A DNA stretch of 64,000 nucleotides. Source: Takakia lepidozioides (taxonomy: Eukaryota > Streptophyta > Takakiopsida > Takakiales > Takakiaceae). The translations under genes were made by a program, and so were the position numbers. Position 1 is the stretch's first letter. Every line of letters starts with the position of its first letter. The stretch is from contig CM060732.1 of NCBI GenBank assembly GCA_030704615.1, positions 21,390,001-21,454,000 on the forward strand. Reading direction: 5' to 3'. Shown in pieces: positions 57,026-64,000 of the stretch. A model generated the notes under the pieces. It did not search any database. It was not told where the DNA came from and was given only the letters and a program-made list of their open reading frames with translations.

Positions 57026-60000
57026 TCACACAAGCATCAATCTGCTGTGTGTGATTTGCCAAAAACTAGGCCTCAGGAGGGCCTGGGCTTTTGGCTCAGC
57101 CTCGAGACTTTCAAAGTTGGTAAACAGGGGTACAGGCACAATTCCCTTAATAGATTTGAAGAGAGCGTCTCTTTGGTGAGAGAACCCCGGACAGTGTATC
57201 AGAAAATGAATACTGTCTTCAGATTGCCCACACAACGGGCAATTGCACTCTCCCTTTCCTCTCTGCTTCTGTTTGCTGTTCAAAGGTAGGCTTCCTGCCC
57301 TGAGTTTAAATTTCAGTCTAGTGCCGAGAGTGGGTAGACCCTTGAGGTCATCCAAGATGTCCCCCATGTCACAGACTGGAAACAAGTTCAGGGAAGTTTT
57401 CTGCCCTAACTTCATTTTCATCAGACAATCTCATGGCAACAGACATGGCTGAGGACACTACAGCCTCTAAGTCAGATTTATCCAGCAGGGTCAAGACTTG
57501 CGGATCCAGGTCCAGGTCCTTGAGGATCTCTTCTACTCTCTTCTGCCAGGACTTAGCCTGTTTGACAGGGCGGTCCTGTTTCCAAGATATAGAGTCGATT
57601 AACTTAGGATATCTGGTGTTGGGCATATGTTGCAGCTGACCCCACCATCTGACCTTGAATTCATCTCGTCGGGAGCTTAAGGACGGAATGCCAAACTCAC
57701 CCCGAACAGCCACATTGGCTGTTTTGGAGCATGCTGACATACACTCCTTAAGCACCCCCACTTGAATGGATTCTAGAGACTTAGCCTGGTTGGAGTTATC
57801 AACCCATATAGCAGATCCGTACTCCAAGGCAGGTCTAATAACGCGACAAAGCATGGTTTTCTTAACCTCAGAGTTGACCCCTCTGCAGTGGAAAAATTTA
57901 GTGAGCCCCAGAGCTTTGCCCTTGCCAGTTTGAACAACTTTCCGGATATGTGCATCCCAATTACAATTGGAGGAGAACTCAACGCCCAGGTAAGTGTAGG
58001 AAGGGAGGACCGGGATCTCTTGGCTACCCCACTGCCACTTAAGATCACTTCCTCCCTCTCCTCTGTCGTTGAATGCTACCACTGCACATTTGCTGACATT
58101 AGCCTCTAGCCCCCAAAGATCAAAGTATCTTCGCGCAATCAATCAACTCCTGGAGATTGGTTGGAGTCTCCCCTATGCCTGCGAAGTCATCCGCAAACAT
58201 AAGGGCTGGTATGGTGGTATCACCCACCCTTAACCCAAATCCCTCACTTTCCACATCCTCGAGGAGTTGATTGATGAAAACATTGAAGAGCAGAGGGGAG
58301 AGAGTACATCCTTGAGCTACACCTTGGTCTATGTCATACAAGTTGGTGTGAGCATACAAGTTGTGGACAACTCTCCACATCTTTCCCTTGATCCCACAAG
58401 ACCAGAGGCGGAACCATAGGCCATCTCTCCACACTGTGTCATAAGCCTTTTTGACATCCAGGAAAAAGACATAAGTGGGTTTCCCTTCTTTTTTCCTTCC
58501 CTGGATAATCTGGCTTAGAGAAGATATGATCCACACAGCCCCTGTTTCGCCGAAGCCAGCTTGGCCTTCGTGGAAACAACCTCTAGACTCCAGATCAACC
58601 TCGAGACGAGTACTTATAACTCTGCAGAATGTCTTGCCAACAGCATTGAGGAGCGTGATGCCACGGTAGTTCCCCGGTTCTTCTCTGTCACCCTTCTTGT
58701 ATAGATTGACAATGACCCCCTGTCGCCAGCGAAAGGGGATCATTTCAGTCTTCCAGATAAGGTTAAAGAGGAGAACTAGGGCCCTATCATGGGATCGCCA
58801 CCGTGCTTGATAAGCTCGTTGACAATACCATCAGGTCCACCAGCTTATATCCATTTAAATGTTCAATTGCTTCCACAATCTCAGAAGAACTAATGGGAGC
58901 ATTATAAGCCATTGAAATATACTCCAGTTCATCAGGGCTGTTTTGAATCATAGGAACAGTTTTTCCAACTGTGTCCCTCCATTCAGCAGAAGACCCCTCA
59001 CTGTTAGACCTAGAAGTTGCCAAGGATACTGTAGTGAGTTTCAAGGTTTTGACAATGTCAACCGATGAAGTCACCACTGCACCTTTAGTAGTCTTCAGCG
59101 CTTGTACTTGCTGACCGTTTTTCGGCTTGTACAAACGTTGAAGGGCCAACCAGAATTTCTTGTCATTACCACCATGGTGGTTTGAGTTTATTTCACTGTA
59201 TAACTTGTCCCAGTATAATTTCTTCTGAGACCTAACAAGCTGATTGATATCTTTACGGAGCTGGTAGTACCTCGCCCACAATTCTCTGTTGGTTTCCAAA
59301 TTGCAGCACTCTTTATAGAGGGCTCGTCTCTCAGCTATCTTGAGTTTAATCTCATTAGTCCACCAATTAACTGCTCTACCGCAGACAATTAGTTTCCTCC
59401 CAATGATCTTGTCAGCCACGGAGGAAACGAAACTCTCCCAAGAGTCCACTGCTCTTTCGACTTCATTTCTTGCGTTAACAGAGCGTGACTGAAGTTCTTG
59501 GAGCGATTGGACAAAATGAGGGAGAGCCTCTTGCAAGGCCTGGACGTACTCAGCCTTGACCTCCTCATTGTGGAATTTTTCTATGCGCCACTTCCGAATC
59601 GAACGTTTCACAGATCTCTTGGTGGTGGGAAAACACCTTTTGATCTCAGTCCAAACCAGGAAGTGGTCAGAGGTACCAATATCAGTTCTGTCGATCAACA
59701 CATTGGCACACTGGGGGAACAAAATTTTGTCCATTATGATATAGTCCACAATGGAACGTTCCCCAGTTTGGGATTTCTCACGAGTCCACTGCACTTGGTC
59801 ACCTCTTGTCCTGTTATTCAAGGTCAAAAGCTGAAGCTCTTCTAGACAGTTAATTAACCGTCTGCCATTTAGAATTCAGCTCGTCCTCACCAAAAGGTCC
59901 AATGATATCGTCCTGATGGATCCCTTTGCCCACCCGGGCATTGAAGTCCCCCAATAGTACCACCTGACCTTTGGCAAGGAACGAAGCACAGTCCAGCTTT

Positions 60001-60406
60001 ACATCTTCGAAGGCCTTGTCTGCGTCAGCACTAAGGGTCCCCTCTGTGGGCATGTAAACACAACCAACAAAGAGGTCCTTTGTACTCATGCCGCCCTTCA
60101 AATTCAGTTTTAGCCAGATACTATGCTCGTACCTCAAACCCTTGTTGATAATTTCACAATTGTCAAACAAGAAATCACGGACAAAGAATCCGACCCCTTT
60201 TTGACCGCGTTTGGCAGAGGCTGCCTTGAGAGTACACATCTTACCTGCCCATTTATAACCATGACATCTCCAACCAGTTTATCCGACGTTTCCCATGTTT
60301 CTTGCCCAGCACAGATATGAATATCATTAGTCCGAAGAACTTGTCCCACTTCAAGTTGTTTCCTTTGGTTGGTCAACCCTGAGAAGTTGAAAGTGGCCAG
60401 CCGCAA
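57026..60406 (-). pseudogene. non-LTR ORF2: endonuclease, reverse transcriptase, zinc region
   Basis: Read from 60406 leftward through five frames. Endonuclease: RLATFNFSGLTNQRKQLEV, QETW, VLLGDFNARVGKG, and near 59655 TDIGTSDHFLVWTE with the catalytic SDH. Reverse transcriptase (58743-57369): NLYKKGDREEPGNYRGITLL, GQAGFGETGAVW, FFLDVKKAYDTVWRDGLW, GVAQGCTLSPLLFN, and the active site LMFADDFAG. Thumb: YTYLGVEFSSNCNWDAHI. End: CNCPLCGQSEDSIHFLIHCP. All catalytic residues that I can check are present. The damage is frameshifts near 60230, 59850, 58790, 58135 and 57400. Confidence 0.82.
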
Positions 60407-61346
60407 GCCAGCCCTTTGCGTGTGAATTGTTTGTCGTCTAGGTAGCTTGTGATTGCCTGGACGGCCAAACCGTTCTGCAAAGGGGGGACAGTTACCCCAT
60501 GTGTAGATTTTGCTCGTCTTGTGTAAACTTTGAGAATTGGTAAACCATTCAGGGTACCAAATCTTTCAGTTACACGACGCACAGGCTCCGCACACATAGG
60601 GGCAGATGTCCGTCAGACTGCTTGGGGACAATTACCCCGTGTATAGATTTTGCTCGTCTTGTGTAGACTTTGAGGATTGGTAAACCATTTAGAGTACCAA
60701 ATCCTTCAGTTACACGACGTTCAGGCTCTGCACACTTAGGGACAGATTGTCCATCTGACGGCTTGGGGACAATTACCCCGTGTATAGAATTTGTTCGTCT
60801 TGTGTAAACCTTGAGGATTGGTCAGAGTACCAAATCCTTCAGATTCAGGACGTTCAGGTTCCGTACACTTAGGGGCATCTTGTCCTTCTGGCTGTTGGAT
60901 TCAACCTCATCCAGAGCATCAAACCGATTAGAAACTCTCAAGTTGAAGTTGTTGCCCTTGGTTGTCTTCCTAGAGCGCCCCATTGAATCACCAATGTCTA
61001 AGACCGCTCTCCAGCCAGTCAAGGGACGAACTTCTTTGAGATTGAATTGATGTGGGACTCTATTAGAAGCACTTTTGGTCATTGCAACCTTCAACGTACC
61101 CCTGTTATCAAGTCTCGAGATGGTACCATTAGCCATGAAATCCAAGCCTAAGCTAGAGCATGTAGTTTTAAAGGACACATCGTCCATCCTGGGATTCACC
61201 CCAAAAACTACACATGAAGCCCTAGATTTGGCATAAGTAACCAATTCCCAGGGATCACCCTGAGGAGTGTTGATGTTGATAGGAGCTAAATTTTTGATTG
61301 TTTTCGCAGGCCATAAGTTTAAGCACAGGAACCAACCCGAGCCCAA
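60373..61346 (-). pseudogene. non-LTR ORF1 with internal repeats
   Basis: The first part (61346-60822) is a basic protein with no family I can name (PWELVTYAKSRASCVVFGV, TLKVAMTKSASNRVPHQFNL). It is followed, after a frame change, by three copies of a 47-residue unit. ORF1 proteins of such elements bind RNA. The position before the endonuclease fits this. Confidence 0.55.
60484..60890 (-). repeat. 141-bp (47-codon) tandem repeats in ORF1
   Basis: Units begin at about 60484, 60624 and 60765 (plus-strand word GGGGACAATTACCCC). The coded unit includes EPERRVTEGFGTLNGLPILK and VYTRRAKSIHGVIVP. The period is a multiple of three, so the repeat is maintained as protein. The third unit is partial. 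Confidence 0.8.
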
Positions 61347-61657
61347 GTGCCGAGTATGCTAGACAGAGCATACGACTGCCCAATTTGGGCGGAGGGGCTG
61401 CCCCCAAGCGGTAGGAGTCCGCTTGTTACCATTCAGAGATCACACTCCAGGAGTTGCAGGGAATGGCCCGTGTAGGCATATTCTAAAGAGGGAAAGGCCC
61501 CAAGCTTTCCAACTAAATCCAATGCACTACCTTACCTGAAGCAAAGCGCTTCAGGTCGAAACAAACAAGGACACGAGGTCACAAGGCCGGCATTTAGTCA
61601 CAGAGACATTAATGTACTCCCGTTTCAATACGCTTCCTAGAGGACAGGAGAGAGAGA

Positions 61658-61699
61658 TTGTACTCATAAGACGTTGTTTGCCGTAGCCTTGTGGCCATT
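61658..61699 (-). mobile_element. non-LTR 3' end only, 42 bases
   Basis: Only the last ~42 bases of the element, flanked by GA tracts on both sides. An extreme 5' truncation or a remnant after recombination. Confidence 0.75.
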
Positions 61700-61713
61700 G
61701 AGAGAGAGAGAGA

Positions 61714-61961
61714 GATTGTACTAGACGTTGTTTGCCGTAGCCTTGTGGCCATTGACCCCGCGCCCAGTTTGAGCGGGAACAAAAGGGACAGAACCTACCT
61801 CTGTCAGGGGCTGACGTTGGTAGTAAGACTTACCTCCATATAAAGAATTAATCCGGGTTTTCCAGATATCCTCTAGAAATCCCTTCACACAAGCATCAAT
61901 CTGCTGTGTGTGATTTGCCCAAAAACTAGGCCTCAGGAGGGCCTGGGCTTTTGGCTCAGCC
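61714..61961 (-). mobile_element. non-LTR 5'-truncated copy, 248 bases
   Basis: Nearly the same as 56853-57104 of the full copy, with a four-base deletion (TACTAGACG for TACTCATAAGACG). Cut off at GGCTCAGC by the GA tract at 61962. Confidence 0.85.
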
Positions 61962-61984
61962 GAGAGAGAGAGAGAGAGAGAGAG

Positions 61985-62641
61985 CTGAACATGATGGAGG
62001 GATTACAGTAAGGTTTCTCAATAAGATCGAGCACTCCCCAATAGAGGGACTGAGGCAATTGCAGACTGGCAAAGTTAACATGTTTTTGCAGTTATTGCAT
62101 GCAGGTCAAGCATTGAATGAAGAATGTCTCTGGCAGGAATTTTTCTCAGATACTTCACAGTGCTGCGACAACAGATTTGATAAGGTGAGACTATCCTAAC
62201 TTAGGATGTCGTAAATGTTTTCTAGGAGATCCTGGACTCAAGCTTGCATGATGAATGTTTCATCGTCTGGATAGATGCAGTTTCTCAAATTCATAAGAAT
62301 TTGGTCCTTTAGCACAAAAAACTCGAAGGTCCTTATTGTTACTAGCAGCTCAAAGCTGCTCCCTGTAGTTTGAAGATGGTGTATTTATAGCCTCAGTGTT
62401 GCCAGACTGGTAGAAGCTATAGGCTCTCAGCTGCCCAGTGGTCGGTTTTTTTCAGAGAAGTCCAGGATTGCCAGACTTCAGAAATAAGCAGCCAGAAGAG
62501 GTGGTTTGGATTGAGGGTTTGTCGAATCTTCCTTGGGTGAAAGCACAGTTACCTGCCATCACACGAGGTCGAGTACAATCTGGTGATGGCTCTAATTTCA
62601 ATGTACATCATGGCGGTTTACACCTAGAATACAACAGGTAC
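61985..62641. other. non-coding stretch
   Basis: No gene is supported between the non-LTR array and the tandem duplication. The frame from 61951 is open but shows no family resemblance. Confidence 0.4.
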
Positions 62642-62999
62642 GGTTTTGATGAGATGATCCAAGGGTTTCAACTCATAAGGATAGAGTTGGTCAAGTTTAT
62701 TCGCAAAGTAGATCACTGCTGCAGTTTGGTAATCCCATCGATAAGTAGCCTGTCAGTACGAAGATATTTTTCTCTTAAGTAGCTAGGAGCAATGACATAT
62801 AGCATGTAGGGGGTGTAAGTTTTGCAACGAAGTAAGGTTTTGATGAGATGATGCAAGGGTTCCCTTCAGACGTGTAGACTTGGTCCAGCTTATTCTGAGT
62901 AGATGACTGCTGCAGTTTGGTGTTCCCATGGATAAGCGTGAAGATATCTTTCTTTACAGTTACTAGGAGCTTTGCCATTTAGGATGCGGGTTTCAGTGT
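62642..62999. repeat. diverged 194-bp tandem duplication
   Basis: GGTTTTGATGAGATGAT occurs at 62642 (as CGGTTTTG...) and 62836. Each is followed by GACTGCTGCAGTTTGG-like and GAAGATAT-like words in the same order. Two diverged units, non-coding. Confidence 0.65.
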
Positions 63000-63114
63000 A
63001 AATTTTGTAATGAAATGTTTAGAGTGATGTAGGATGGCAGGGTTGAATCAGGCACAGTCAAGCACCTCCACCCTGGCCACTTCTTATAGAAGAGGACCGG
63101 GAGAGAGATTTAAA

Positions 63115-64000
63115 ATGAAAGAGAGATTCAAAATGAAGCCTTCAGGCAGCTGTGAGGATATGAGAACACTATGTAAGGCAGGAGAACTGAAAGAGGCGCT
63201 GCACATTTTGAAACAAGGAGGCATTTCAGCAGACTTGGATACTTACGTTCGTCTCTTGCAAGAGTGCAGCAAGATAAAAGACATAGCAAGGGGAAAACAG
63301 TTGCACACGCACATCACCCAAAGTGGATTCAAGCCAAACACCTTTCTATTGAACGCCCTTGTTAACATGTATGCCAAGTGCGGCAGCCTGTTGGATGCCC
63401 GCCAAGTGTTTGACAATATGCATGAACGGGATGTATGTACGTGGACTATTATGATGGCAGGATATGCAAAGAATGGATATGGTAGTGAGGCTTGCCGAAT
63501 GTATGAGAAAATGGTAAGGGAAGGGGCTACACCCAACAAGGTCACCTTCATCTGCATTCTCAGGGCATGTGCCAGCCTAGGAGCCCTGAGAAAGGGCAAA
63601 GAGGTCCATGCTGACATCGTAAAAGCCGGAATTGCTCCGGACATCATTCTGGAGACTGCTCTTGCAGACATGTATGCCAAATGTGGGAGCATGAATGATG
63701 CAAATCAAGTGTTCAACAACATGGCCAAACGGGATGTGGTCACATGGAATACCATTATCATAGGATATGCTCAGCTTGGGTGTTGTAGGGAGGCTTTTGA
63801 GAAATATGAGCAGATGGCACGGGAAAGGGTGACACCTGACAAGGTCACCTTCATTTGCATTTTGAACGTGTGTGCCAGCCTGGTATCACTGGAAAAGGGC
63901 AAAGATGTTCATGTGCAGTTCAGCAAAAGTGGAATTCCATCGGATGTAGTTCTGGATAATAGCCTTATCGACATGTATTCGAAATGCGGGAGCTTAAAGG
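63115..64000 (+). CDS. pentatricopeptide repeat (PPR) protein, PLS type, 5' part
   Basis: Open to the window end (295 codons). In-frame ATGs lie at 63115 and 63133; either could be the start. After a leader (ALHILKQGGISADLDTY) come repeated PLS-type motifs: LLNALVNMYAKCGSLLDARQ, VCTWTIMMAGYAKNGYGSEA, NKVTFICILRACASLGALRK, then the cycle again with LADMYAKCGSMNDANQVF and VVTWNTIIIGYAQLGCCREA, and a third with LIDMYSKCGSL. PLS PPR proteins of plants bind organelle RNA, one base per repeat, usually for C-to-U editing, with the E/DYW domain expected beyond the window. No clear transit peptide is seen in the short N-terminus. No introns so far. Confidence 0.88.
   Translation, partial: MKERFKMKPSGSCEDMRTLCKAGELKEALHILKQGGISADLDTYVRLLQECSKIKDIARGKQLHTHITQSGFKPNTFLLNALVNMYAKCGSLLDARQVFDNMHERDVCTWTIMMAGYAKNGYGSEACRMYEKMVREGATPNKVTFICILRACASLGALRKGKEVHADIVKAGIAPDIILETALADMYAKCGSMNDANQVFNNMAKRDVVTWNTIIIGYAQLGCCREAFEKYEQMARERVTPDKVTFICILNVCASLVSLEKGKDVHVQFSKSGIPSDVVLDNSLIDMYSKCGSLK

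Larger units (their letters stand above)
56853..61647 (-). mobile_element. full-length non-LTR retrotransposon (APE type)
   Basis: About 4.8 kb with ORF1, then an ORF2 with APE endonuclease, reverse transcriptase and C-terminal CCHC region. The 5' end (AGGACAG on the plus strand) abuts a GA tract, and the 3' end abuts another. Unlike the L1 element at 4-11 kb, it lacks the plant L1 motifs, and its RT (CTLSPLLFNVFINQLLEDVE, FADDFAGIG) is closer to Jockey- or RTE-like groups. Clade placement is inference from memory. Several frameshifts make this copy inactive. Confidence 0.85.
55398..61984 (-). repeat. head-to-tail array of one non-LTR retrotransposon bounded by GA/TC microsatellites
   Basis: Five copies of one element lie in the same (minus) orientation, each edge at a (GA)n tract: 55398-55407, 55731-55754, 56839-56852, 61648-61657, 61700-61713, 61962-61984. 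Copies from left: 55408-55730, 55755-56838, 56853-61647 (full length), 61658-61699, 61714-61961. Four of the copies share the 3' end beginning TTGTACTCATAAGACG or a close variant (ATGTACTC in one, four bases deleted in another). The leftmost copy has a diverged 3' end but still stops at a GA tract. Confidence 0.88.

Noticed and set aside
61951-62199. Frame beginning in the GA tract ([15 protein letters not shown])
   Set aside because: The first part is translated microsatellite and element end. The rest shows no family match.
218-63692. Many antisense and overlapping open frames of 60-130 codons
   Set aside because: They lie opposite or in other frames of better supported exons or in repeats, use non-ATG starts in many cases, and show no family resemblance.

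Overview
This window is nuclear DNA of a land plant. Its genes are split by GT-AG introns, several encode plant-type proteins (plastid APS kinase, mitochondrial AGT2-type aminotransferase, PHLOEM PROTEIN 2-LIKE A10 family protein, GTE-type bromodomain/NET protein, PPR protein), and retroelements fill the gaps. A non-L1-looking APE-type non-LTR element and a PPR gene of the style expanded in early-diverging plants make a fern, lycophyte or bryophyte more likely than a flowering plant. That lineage call is inference.

Layout. 0-0.65 kb: 3' part of a non-specific lipid-transfer-protein-like gene. 0.65-2.9 kb and 12.6-14.8 kb: two diverged copies of one segment, each with a minus-strand NET-domain gene. 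The right copy keeps the bromodomain and the left copy has lost most of it. Between them lie a degenerate L1-type LINE (4.1-11.2 kb), a tRNA-derived SINE and a scrap of the neighbouring NYN/LOTUS gene. 15.8-23.1 kb: a five-exon NYN + triple-LOTUS gene (1880 aa as modelled). 24.0-25.8 kb (-): PP2-A10-like membrane-anchored protein. 27.3-28.4 kb (+): intronless APS kinase. 30.1-33.5 kb (-): nine-exon AGT2 gene, fully resolved to 488 aa. 34.1-36.2 kb (+): mitochondrial pyruvate carrier subunit. 38.0-38.95 kb: a compact block made almost entirely of nested perfect inverted repeats. 39.1-41.0 kb (-): unrecognised coding-like exons.

42.8-52.0 kb: a HECT-type ubiquitin ligase gene split inside an exon by a 7.2-kb Ty3/gypsy chromovirus (44056-51260, minus strand) with two LTRs, primer-binding site, a 27-base poly-C/G polypurine tract and a near-matching 5-bp target duplication. 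53-54 kb: hairpin and fold-back repeats. 55.4-62.0 kb: a head-to-tail array of one full-length and four 5'-truncated copies of a single non-LTR retrotransposon, every boundary marked by a GA/TC microsatellite. 63.1-64.0 kb: start of a PPR gene that runs off the window.

Most apparently intact genes (NYN/LOTUS, PP2-A10-like, APS kinase, AGT2, pyruvate carrier) sit between 15.8 and 36.3 kb. The rest is mainly transposon-driven. The two least explained structures are the inverted-repeat block at 38 kb and the microsatellite-bounded non-LTR array at 55-62 kb.
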